This document shows, in pieces, positions 22,435-29,538 of a stretch of 31,181 nucleotides of DNA. Position 1 is the first letter of the stretch. Every line of letters starts with the position of its first letter. Both the position numbers and the translations under genes were made by a program. This DNA is from an uncultured Collinsella sp. (GTDB lineage Bacteria; Actinomycetota; Coriobacteriia; Coriobacteriales; Coriobacteriaceae), in the NCBI GenBank assembly GCA_900549135.1, contig URNI01000010.1, positions 1 through 31,181 of the forward strand. The letters are read 5' to 3'. The notes beneath the pieces were generated by a model. It was not told where the DNA came from. It did not search any database and worked only from the letters and a program-made list of their open reading frames with translations.

Positions 22435-24195
22435 ATGGAATCGATCGTTAAGTTCTTGGAGAAAGGTCAGCCGTACTTCGACAAGGTCTCTAAGAACATC
22501 TACCTTCAGGCCATTAAAGACGGCTTTTTGGCAGCAATGCCCATCATCCTGTCTTCTTCTGTCTTCCTGCTTATTTCGACCCTGCCGGGCGTTGTCGCCA
22601 CGGTCGGCGGCTTTACGCTGCCCGACTGGTGGAACGTCGACGTCGTGAACTTCTGCAACAAGGTTTACAACTTCACGATGGGCGTCGTGGGCATCATGGT
22701 CGCCGGCACCACCGCAAGCGCGCTGACCGGCTCCAAGAACCGCCGCATGCCTGCCGGCAAGGCCATCAACGCCACGAGCACCATGGTCGCCGCCATGTGC
22801 GCTATGCTCATCTTGGCCGTTACCCAGACGAGTGCCAAGATCGACGGCGCCGATGTCTCGGTGTTCTTTACCGACAACATGGGCACCAAGGGCCTACTGA
22901 GCTCCTTTGTCGCCGCATTTGCCACGGTCAACATCTATGCCTTCTGCATTAAGCGAGACATCACCATCAAGCTGCCCAAAGAAGTCCCCGGCGCCATCGC
23001 CCAGAACTTCCGCGACATCTTCGCCTTCAGCTTCTCCATCCTGTTTGTCGCCGTCATCGACGTTATCTGCCGCACCTGCTTGGCCGTCCCGTTTGCCAAC
23101 GTCATCTCCACGCTGGTGAGCCCGCTGTTCGCCGCTGCCGATTCCTACGCCGGCCTCGCCCTCATCTGGTTCATGATCCCGCTGTTCTGGTTCATGGGCA
23201 TCCACGGCCCCTCGGTCGTTAAGCCTGCCCTCAACGCCGCGCTGTTTGGCAACATCACCACCAACCTCGCCACGCTGCAGGCCGGCGGTCACCCCGCCCT
23301 CGCCCTGACCGAGAACTTCGGTAACTACATCGGCGAACTCGGCGGCACCGGCGCCACGTTCATTGTCCCGATCATCTTCCTGCTCTTTATGCGCTCCAAG
23401 CAGCTCAAGGCCGTCGGCAAAGCCTCTGTCGTACCCGTGATGTTCGCCGTCAACGAACCGCTGCTGTTCGCCGCGCCCATCATCCTCAACCCGTACTTCC
23501 TGATCCCGTTCCTGTTTGCCCCCGTGGCCAACGTCCTCATTGGTAAGTTCTTCATCGACTTTTTGGGCATGAACGGCTTTATCTATGCCATGCCGTGGGC
23601 ACTCCCCGGACCGATCGGCACCTTCATCGACACCAACTTCCAGCCGATCTCTCTGGTCCTGGTTGTCGTCCTGCTGGTCGTTGACTTCTTAATCTACTAC
23701 CCGTTCTGCAAGGCCTACGACAACGTCCTGTGCAAGCAGGAGGCCGAGACCCTGGCCGAAGAAGAGGCCGAGGAGACCAAGGCCGTCAAGACCGCTGCCG
23801 CCCCCGCCGTTGAGGCTCCTGTTGTCGAGACCGCTTCTGCCACTGAGGCCTCCGCAGCTCCGTCCGCCCTTAAGGGCAAGGATCTGAGGGTTCTGGTTCT
23901 GTGCGCTGGCGCCGGCACCTCTGCACTGCTCGCCAACGCGCTTAAGGAAGGCGCCGACGAGCTGGGCATCGACATTACCGCCAACGCCGGTGCCTACGGC
24001 AGCCACTACGCCATCATGGACCAGTACAACGTCATCGTCCTGGCTCCGCAGGTTCGCACCTATTACAACGAGATGAAGGCCGACACCGACCGCCTGGGCA
24101 TCACGCTGCTGTCGCCCAAGGGCAAACAGTACATCGACCTCACTAAGGATCCCAAGGGTGCCGTCGCCTGGATCGAGGAAAACCTCGAGGCATAA
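22435..24195 (+). CDS. Lactose/cellobiose-family PTS permease EIICB, second copy
   Basis: This 586-residue inner-membrane permease and phosphotransferase for a beta-glycoside is paralogous to LacE at 15888. The IIC domain shows SKNIYLQAIKDGFLAAMPII, His257 in GIHGPSVVKPALNA and Glu341 in NEPLLFAAP. An Ala/Glu/Val-rich linker (about 430-480) precedes the IIB domain, with phosphorylated Cys490 in VLVLCAGAGTSALLANAL. The GAGTSA loop differs from the GGGTSG of LacE, as in the third copy. GAGGAG lies 8 nt before the ATG. It is the second gene after a GH1 hydrolase and has no IIA of its own. Substrate is not readable from sequence; candidates are cellobiose-like glycosides or beta-galactosides such as N-acetyllactosamine. 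Confidence 0.92.
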   Translation: MESIVKFLEKGQPYFDKVSKNIYLQAIKDGFLAAMPIILSSSVFLLISTLPGVVATVGGFTLPDWWNVDVVNFCNKVYNFTMGVVGIMVAGTTASALTGSKNRRMPAGKAINATSTMVAAMCAMLILAVTQTSAKIDGADVSVFFTDNMGTKGLLSSFVAAFATVNIYAFCIKRDITIKLPKEVPGAIAQNFRDIFAFSFSILFVAVIDVICRTCLAVPFANVISTLVSPLFAAADSYAGLALIWFMIPLFWFMGIHGPSVVKPALNAALFGNITTNLATLQAGGHPALALTENFGNYIGELGGTGATFIVPIIFLLFMRSKQLKAVGKASVVPVMFAVNEPLLFAAPIILNPYFLIPFLFAPVANVLIGKFFIDFLGMNGFIYAMPWALPGPIGTFIDTNFQPISLVLVVVLLVVDFLIYYPFCKAYDNVLCKQEAETLAEEEAEETKAVKTAAAPAVEAPVVETASATEASAAPSALKGKDLRVLVLCAGAGTSALLANALKEGADELGIDITANAGAYGSHYAIMDQYNVIVLAPQVRTYYNEMKADTDRLGITLLSPKGKQYIDLTKDPKGAVAWIEENLEA

Positions 24196-24226
24196 AACGC
24201 TGACGTCACCTGCCGCTCGCAGAAAA

Positions 24227-24267
24227 AAAATGGCCCGTGCATCGATGCGTGATGCGCGGGCCATTTT
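24227..24267 (+). terminator. Terminator of the second glycoside operon
   Basis: A 17-bp stem (24227-24243 with 24251-24267, one G-U pair) has a 7-nt loop. It starts in a run of As and ends in TTTTGTTT, so it can work in both directions. Confidence 0.92.
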
Positions 24268-24290
24268 GTTTAGACCGCACCCGTCCTCCT

Positions 24291-24595
24291 GTTCATCTTA
24301 ATCTGTAACATCTAGCCGAGTTTTTGGGTCCCAGCTGTTACAGATCGAGGTGAACGCACAGGCCAAGCCAAAAATCACAATCTGTAACATGTAGACCGCT
24401 TTTGACCGCTTAGATGTTACAGATCGAGACAAACAGATGGGTCAATCCAATCAATCTAGATCTGTAACACCTGGCTGGTCATTTCACTCCTAACTGTTAC
24501 AGATCGAGACAAAGATGATGGCTGGGTAGACAAAATCTCAATCTATAACACCTAGTCGAGTTTTCGGGTCCCACCTGTTACAGATTTAGACGAGC
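24291..24595. repeat. Palindromic repeat array 2 (four units)
   Basis: Units start their ATCTGTAACA arm at 24301, 24380, 24460 and 24541 (the last reads ATCTATAACA), a pitch of 79-81 bp. Right arms read TGTTACAGAT followed by a GAGAC- or GAGGT-like tail. Units one and four have the CTAGCCGAG-type loop, unit two the CCGCTTTTGACCG type and unit three a diverged loop. The array fills the gap between the convergent EIICB and LacI genes. Confidence 0.85.
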
Positions 24596-24608
24596 AGGCC
24601 GAGCACGT

Positions 24609-25619
24609 CTACGCCCGCAGATCCCTTACGCTGGAACGCTCGACCAACACGCCCGAGACGAGCGTACGACTTCTGGAGCTCGGGGCTTCCAGACCTGCGA
24701 CGACCTCGTTAAGCGCACGGATGCCCAGTTCGCGGTGGCGAAACTTCACCGACGTCAGAATCGAGTTGGGAATCGTCTTGTAGAGCTCATCGTCGAAGCC
24801 GATCACGGACACGTCGTCGGGCACACTCAGACCCTTGTCACGTAGAGCCATCATCACGCCGTTTGCCATGCAGTCGTTAGCCGCGAGGACCGCCGTGCAA
24901 TCGGGCTTATCGGCAAGCACAAGGCCCGCGGCATAGCCACTATCCGCATTCCAATCGCCTTGCAGAGGCTCGGGCGGCTCAATGTCATGCGCCTCGAGTG
25001 CCGCTCGCCAACCTTTCATACGGCACTGGCTCGACAGCGCTTCTTTCTTACCAGAGACGAAGTACACGTTCTTGTGCCCGTGATTCAAGAAGTACTCGCA
25101 CGCCATGCGCGCGCCGCCCTCTTGGTCGTCACTGACGGTGGAGCAGGTAGGATGTTCCATCGGTGTGATAATCACCGTCTTGAGGTCTTTCGGTGCCTCA
25201 AAAGTATCAAAGTCATCGACCATCTGACGCAGGTTGAAGATCATGCCATCAACAGGCAGCTGCGACATCCTACGCGCCGCTTCGGCAAGGGTCATCTTCT
25301 CCCCCGCCCGCTTTTTGATCATCGTGAGCGCAAAGCCGCGTTCTTCGGCGGCATCTGCGATACCGTCAATCATGTCCACGGCACCGCCCGACAAGTGGAA
25401 CAGCACCACGCCGATGCACCCGTAACGGCCCAACTTGAGCGAACGCGCGGCAAAGTTGGTTCGAAACCCGAGCGCTTCCATTGCGGAATGGACCTTATCG
25501 CGTGTCGACTCTCGCACGCTACCGGGCTCGTTGATCACACGCGAAACCGTCTTGAGAGAAACACCCGCGGCAACTGCCACATCATTCATTGAGACATTTT
25601 TCTTGTCCATCGTTGCCAC
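24609..25619 (-). CDS. LacI-family repressor of the third glycoside module
   Basis: This 336-residue LacI/GalR-type repressor is divergent from the EIICB-GH1 pair. The HTH reads MNDVAVAAGVSLKTVSRVIN, with Leu-Lys at the operator-specifying positions, the most diverged of the four repressors here. The effector domain ends SGVLVERSSVRDLRA. I chose the GTG at 25619 because GGAG lies 5 nt upstream; the ATG at 25610, three codons later, is 14 nt from that site and is the other possibility. A perfect 22-bp palindrome (25771-25792) and a half-matching site (25750-25767) lie between this gene and the EIICB gene and are its probable operators. The ligand is unknown. Confidence 0.92.
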   Translation of the reverse strand: MATMDKKNVSMNDVAVAAGVSLKTVSRVINEPGSVRESTRDKVHSAMEALGFRTNFAARSLKLGRYGCIGVVLFHLSGGAVDMIDGIADAAEERGFALTMIKKRAGEKMTLAEAARRMSQLPVDGMIFNLRQMVDDFDTFEAPKDLKTVIITPMEHPTCSTVSDDQEGGARMACEYFLNHGHKNVYFVSGKKEALSSQCRMKGWRAALEAHDIEPPEPLQGDWNADSGYAAGLVLADKPDCTAVLAANDCMANGVMMALRDKGLSVPDDVSVIGFDDELYKTIPNSILTSVKFRHRELGIRALNEVVAGLEAPSSRSRTLVSGVLVERSSVRDLRA

Positions 25620-25692
25620 TACTTCTCCAGTCGGTTCTCTATCGCTTGCTTTTTGCGTTCTAGCATACACTACCTGCCTGACTGATAAATCA

Positions 25693-25724
25693 ACCGTTTA
25701 CCGGACAATATCGACCGCTCACCC
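25693..25724 (+). promoter_or_regulatory. Tandem 11-mer direct repeat, third glycoside promoter
   Basis: ACCGTTTACCG at 25693 and ACCGCTCACCC at 25714 are 21 bp apart. The spacer holds CAATATCGA, which overlaps the DeoR-type motif seen elsewhere. Confidence 0.55.
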
Positions 25725-25749
25725 GTATATCCTTGTTGCTCTTCCAAAA

Positions 25750-25792
25750 ATGTCTTACGTTGTCATTAACGAAATGACAACGTTGTCATTTC
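25750..25792. promoter_or_regulatory. LacI-type operators of the third glycoside module
   Basis: Positions 25771-25792 form a perfect 22-bp palindrome with the core AATGACAACGTTGTCATT. A second site at 25750-25767 keeps the half GTTGTCATT but has a diverged left half. Both specific halves read GT-TGT-CAT. The centres are 23 bp apart. Confidence 0.85.
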
Positions 25793-25894
25793 GCAATGCC
25801 TTCCTTAAGCAGGAAGGTTTCCGGGCAGTCCTGACCATCCATCGACGACCAGTTCCATCCACATGCATCGCGCATCAAGTAGCAAAGGAGCTCT

Positions 25895-27673
25895 ATGGAC
25901 GCCATCGTAAAGATGCTCGAAAAGCATCAACCGTTCTTTGAGAAGATCTCGAGAAACATCTACCTCCAGGCCATCAAAGACGGATTCCTTGGGTGCATGC
26001 CCATCGTCCTTACCTCTTCGATCTTTCTGCTGATCGCCACCCTTCCCGGCGTAGTTGGCATCACGCTGCCCCAGCCGCTCATCGACTGGTGCAACAAGCT
26101 GTACAACTTCACCATGGGCGTCATGGGCATCATGGTTGCCGGCACCACCGCCAAGAACTTCACGGCTTCCATGAACCGTCGCATGCCCGCCGGCAAGGTG
26201 CTCAACGACGGTTCCACCATGGTGGCCGCCCAGTGCAGCATGCTGCTGCTCGCAGTCACGCAGTTCACCACCAAGTTCAACGGCTCCGAACTTTCGGTCT
26301 TCGATTGCACCAGCATGGGCACGCGCGGTCTGTTCTCGGCCTATATCGCCGCGTTCATTACCGTGTGGGTTTATAAGTTCTGCGTCTCGCGCGATCTGAC
26401 CATTAAGCTGCCCAAGGAGGTCCCGGGCGCCATCGCTCAGAACTTCCGCGACATCATCCCCTTTGGCGGCGCCGTCATCATCTGCGGCATCATCGATGTC
26501 GTCGTGCGCAACCTCATGGGCGTTCCGTTCTCCGAGCTGCTCATCAAGCTGCTCTCTCCGCTCTTCACTGCGGCAGAGACCTACCCCGGACTTATCCTTA
26601 TCCAGGCAGCCACCGCGTTCTTCTGGTTCATCGGTGTCCATGGTCCTTCGATCGTCCAGCCGGGCATCGACCCCATCCGTCTTGCCAACCAGGCCGAGAA
26701 CCTGCAGGTTCTGCTGGCCGGTGGTCACCCCGCCCATTCCCTCACCTTTAACATGTCGCTCGTGGGTGAGTTCGGCGGCACCGGCGCCACCTTCATCGTG
26801 CCGCTTCTGCTGATTCTCTTTATGAAGTCCAAGCAGCTCAAGGCCGTCGGTAAGGCCTCGATTGTTCCTGTCGCCTTTGCTGTCAACGAACCGCTGCTCT
26901 TTGGCGCGCCGATGATCCTTAACCCCTACATGCTCATCCCCTTTGTTGCCGCCGGCTGCGTCAACGTGAGTGTTGCCAAGTTCTTTATCGATAACGTGGG
27001 CATGAACGGCTTCTCCTTCGTGGTGCCTTGGGCTACCCCTGCCCCCATCGGCATTTTCATCACCACGAACTTCCAGCTTATCGCCCTGGTATTTGTCGCG
27101 ATCATCATCTTGCTGGACGCCATCATCTACCTGCCGTTCTTGAAGGCGTACGATAAGCTGCTCTGCGACCAGGAGGCCGAGCGCGCCGCCGAGCTGGGTC
27201 TCGAGTCCGATGGTGCTGCCACCATCGCCGCCAGCACCTCTGCGCCCGCTGTCGAGCAGACCGCCGCTGCCGTCGAGACGACCGCCGCTGCCGCCGACAG
27301 CGAGCCTGTCGCCGATCAGCCCGAGCCCGCCGCCGACGCATCCGCTAAGAAGGATGTCGACGGTCTGAAGGTCCTCGTCCTGTGCGCCGGCGCCGGCACC
27401 TCCGCCATGCTTGCCAACGCCATCAAGGAAGGTGCCGCACAGACCGGAGAGAACATCGCTTCCTCCGCAGGCGCTTATGGTCAGCACACTGCCATCATGG
27501 ATCAGTACGACGTTATCGTGCTTGCCCCGCAGGTTCGTAGCTACTACAACGACATGAAGGCCGACACCGATCGCCTGGGCATTAAGCTGCTCGCTCCGCG
27601 CGGTAAGGAATATATCGACCTTACCCGCGACCCCGCTGGCGCCATCAAGTGGCTCCGCGAGAACCTCGACTAG
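25895..27673 (+). CDS. Lactose/cellobiose-family PTS permease EIICB, third copy
   Basis: This 592-residue inner-membrane permease is paralogous to the copies at 15888 and 22435. The IIC domain shows SRNIYLQAIKDGFLGCMPIV, His249 in GVHGPSIVQPGIDP and Glu332 in NEPLLFGAP. A long Ala/Glu/Pro linker (about 430-485) precedes the IIB domain, with phosphorylated Cys497 in VLVLCAGAGTSAMLANAI. The protein is closer to the second copy than to LacE. AAAGGAG lies 4-5 nt before the ATG. It is the first gene of an operon with the GH1 at 27750. It needs an external IIA, probably the product of 13973-14311. The sugar imported is unknown. Confidence 0.92.
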   Translation: MDAIVKMLEKHQPFFEKISRNIYLQAIKDGFLGCMPIVLTSSIFLLIATLPGVVGITLPQPLIDWCNKLYNFTMGVMGIMVAGTTAKNFTASMNRRMPAGKVLNDGSTMVAAQCSMLLLAVTQFTTKFNGSELSVFDCTSMGTRGLFSAYIAAFITVWVYKFCVSRDLTIKLPKEVPGAIAQNFRDIIPFGGAVIICGIIDVVVRNLMGVPFSELLIKLLSPLFTAAETYPGLILIQAATAFFWFIGVHGPSIVQPGIDPIRLANQAENLQVLLAGGHPAHSLTFNMSLVGEFGGTGATFIVPLLLILFMKSKQLKAVGKASIVPVAFAVNEPLLFGAPMILNPYMLIPFVAAGCVNVSVAKFFIDNVGMNGFSFVVPWATPAPIGIFITTNFQLIALVFVAIIILLDAIIYLPFLKAYDKLLCDQEAERAAELGLESDGAATIAASTSAPAVEQTAAAVETTAAAADSEPVADQPEPAADASAKKDVDGLKVLVLCAGAGTSAMLANAIKEGAAQTGENIASSAGAYGQHTAIMDQYDVIVLAPQVRSYYNDMKADTDRLGIKLLAPRGKEYIDLTRDPAGAIKWLRENLD

Positions 27674-27688
27674 TTTCCTCCCTCTGTT

Positions 27689-27715
27689 GGTGCCCGGATC
27701 CCCAGTTCGGGCACC
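27689..27715 (+). other. Intercistronic hairpin, third module
   Basis: GGTGCCCG (27689-27696) pairs with CGGGCACC (27708-27715), with no T-run, between the EIICB and GH1 genes. Confidence 0.55.
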
Positions 27716-27749
27716 TCTCCCTATCCGTATCCCACAGAAAGGATGACTC

Positions 27750-29171
27750 ATGACCAACCCCATGCAGTTCCCCGACGGCTTTGTATTTGGCGGCGCCACC
27801 GCCGCTTACCAGGTTGAGGGCGAGACCCGCACGCACGGCAAGGGCAAAGTACCCTGGGACGATTTCCTGGCTGCCCAGGGTCGCTTCTCTCCCGATCCCG
27901 CAAGCGATTTCTACAACAAGTATCCTGTCGATATCGACCTGTGCCAGCGCTTCGGCATCAACGGCATCCGTGTCTCCATCGCTTGGAGCCGTATCTTCCC
28001 CAGTGGCACCGGCGAGATTAACCCCGAGGGCGTCGCTTTCTATCACGAGCTTTTCGCCACCTGCAACAAAGCTGGCGTTATCCCCTATGTCACGCTCGAT
28101 CACTTCGATACGCCCGAGGCCTTTTACCAGAACGGCGGCGAGGGATTCCTGACGCGCACGACCATCGACGCCTTCGTCGAGTACGCCAAGTTCTGCTTTG
28201 CCGAGTTCACCGAGGTCAAGCACTGGTTTACCTTTAACGAGATTCCCGCAACCGCCGAGGGCAGCTTTATCGTCGGCAACTGGCCGCACGGCGAGAAGTA
28301 CCGCCTGGACAAGGCCTTCCAGCTCATGCACAACATGATGGTGGCCCACGCCAAGGCTGTCGTCGCCTTCCATGAGGGCGGCTTTGAGGGCGAGATCGGC
28401 ATTGTCCAGAACCTGGAGCCCAAGTATCCCCTCGACCCCAACAACGCCGCCGACTGCGAGGCAGCTCGCATGGCCGACGTCATCAACAACCGCTGGGTAC
28501 TCGACGCCACCTTCCGCGGCCACTATGCAGCCGACACCATGGAGGCTGCGACCAAGCTGGCCCATATCGCCGGCGGCGAGCTCGACGTCCGCGACGAGGA
28601 CATCGCCGCGCTGACCGCCGCGCTCCCCTACAACGATTGCCTGGGCGTCAACACCTACAAGTGCCAGTTCCTGCGTGCCGCCGAGGGCGAAAACGACATC
28701 AACCACAATGGCACCGGCGACAAGGGCTCCTCGCGCTGGTTCCTCAAGGGCGTGGGCGAGTCATGCGTGCGCGAAGGCATACCCACCACCGATTGGGACT
28801 GGATCATCTATCCCGAGGGCCTCTACGACCTGCTGCTGCGCATTAAGAACGATTACCCCAACTACAAGAAGATCTACATCACCGAGAACGGCATGGGCTA
28901 TAAGGACGACTTCGAGGACGGCTTTATCGACGACGCCCCTCGTATCGACTACATGCGCCAGCATCTCGCATGGATCCTCAAGGCAATCGACGGCGGCGTA
29001 AACGTCGACGGTTACTTTGTGTGGTCGCTGCAGGACCAGTTCTCCTGGACCAACGGCTATAACAAGCGTTACGGCCTGTTCTACATCGACTTTGAGACCC
29101 AGAAGCGCTACCCCAAGGCGAGCGCGTACTGGTACAAGAACGTCGCGGAGACCGGCCTGCTTATGGCCTAG
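27750..29171 (+). CDS. GH1 6-phospho-beta-galactosidase-like enzyme, third module
   Basis: This 473-residue cytoplasmic GH1 enzyme is close to LacG at 17730. It shares FVFGGATAAYQVEGETRTHGK, FGINGIRVSIAWSRIFPSGT and DWDWIIYPEGLYD. The acid/base is Glu164 in TFNEI and the nucleophile is Glu379 in ITENGMG. SWTNGYNKRYG keeps the phosphate-binding Ser/Lys/Tyr set. It differs around the active-site entrance (LDHFDTPEAFYQNGGEGF and NEIPATAEGSFIVGNWP), where substrate choice is often set, so its glycoside may not be lactose. GAAAGGA lies about 6 nt before the ATG. It is the second gene of its operon and is followed by a strong terminator. Confidence 0.92.
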   Translation: MTNPMQFPDGFVFGGATAAYQVEGETRTHGKGKVPWDDFLAAQGRFSPDPASDFYNKYPVDIDLCQRFGINGIRVSIAWSRIFPSGTGEINPEGVAFYHELFATCNKAGVIPYVTLDHFDTPEAFYQNGGEGFLTRTTIDAFVEYAKFCFAEFTEVKHWFTFNEIPATAEGSFIVGNWPHGEKYRLDKAFQLMHNMMVAHAKAVVAFHEGGFEGEIGIVQNLEPKYPLDPNNAADCEAARMADVINNRWVLDATFRGHYAADTMEAATKLAHIAGGELDVRDEDIAALTAALPYNDCLGVNTYKCQFLRAAEGENDINHNGTGDKGSSRWFLKGVGESCVREGIPTTDWDWIIYPEGLYDLLLRIKNDYPNYKKIYITENGMGYKDDFEDGFIDDAPRIDYMRQHLAWILKAIDGGVNVDGYFVWSLQDQFSWTNGYNKRYGLFYIDFETQKRYPKASAYWYKNVAETGLLMA

Positions 29172-29193
29172 TTTCCGCCGCATACCCCCTGTC

Positions 29194-29240
29194 GGCCGCA
29201 TGCGAATCCCTCCACGGGTTCGCATGCGGCCTTTTTGTTT
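29194..29240 (+). terminator. Terminator of the third glycoside operon
   Basis: GGCCGCATGCGAA (29194-29206) pairs perfectly with 29219-29231, followed by CTTTTTGTTT. Confidence 0.93.
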
Positions 29241-29260
29241 TTGGTGAGCCCGTGCGGGCC

Positions 29261-29404
29261 GTTTATCTCGATCTGTAACATCTAGCAGGGATTTTCAATC
29301 CTAACTGTTATAGATTTAGACGAACGGGCGACCAGGGCTGAAAGATCTCAATCTGTAACACGTAGCCCACTTTTAACCGTCTAACTGTTACAGATCGAGA
29401 CAAT
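29261..29404. repeat. Palindromic repeat array 3 (two units)
   Basis: Units start their ATCTGTAACA arm at 29271 and 29351, 80 bp apart. Loop types follow the same order as in array 1 (CTAG type, then GTAG type). Right arms read TGTTATAGAT and TGTTACAGAT. The array lies between the third glycoside operon and the Fic gene. Confidence 0.85.
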
Positions 29405-29458
29405 AAGATAGTCAAATCCGAACTTTCCAAGCAGTTATGAACCATGGTTTCTAGTTTT

Positions 29459-29527
29459 CGGTATCACGAACATACTTTCGGTATCATTTAATGATATTAT
29501 GATATCGAAAGTATGTTCGTGATACCG
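29459..29527. promoter_or_regulatory. Large palindrome at the Fic promoter
   Basis: The arms at 29459-29487 and 29499-29527 are reverse complements over 29 bp with one mismatch, around an 11-bp AT-rich centre. The word CGGTATCA occurs twice in the left arm, with CGGTATCA/CGATATCA complements in the right. The right arm ends 11 bp before the Fic start codon. This looks like an operator for an autoregulating DNA-binding protein. Confidence 0.8.
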
Positions 29528-29538
29528 AAGGGAGCCGC

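Noticed and set aside
24291..24595. CRISPR-like array because of the regular 80-bp pitch
   Set aside because: Units are long palindromes with diverged arms, the intervals are not unique spacers of constant type, and no cas genes are near.
25805..27799. A 664-codon open frame on the minus strand across the third EIICB gene
   Set aside because: It lies antisense to a clear permease gene and has the low-complexity Gly/Asp/Glu-rich composition typical of shadows in GC-rich codon-biased DNA.
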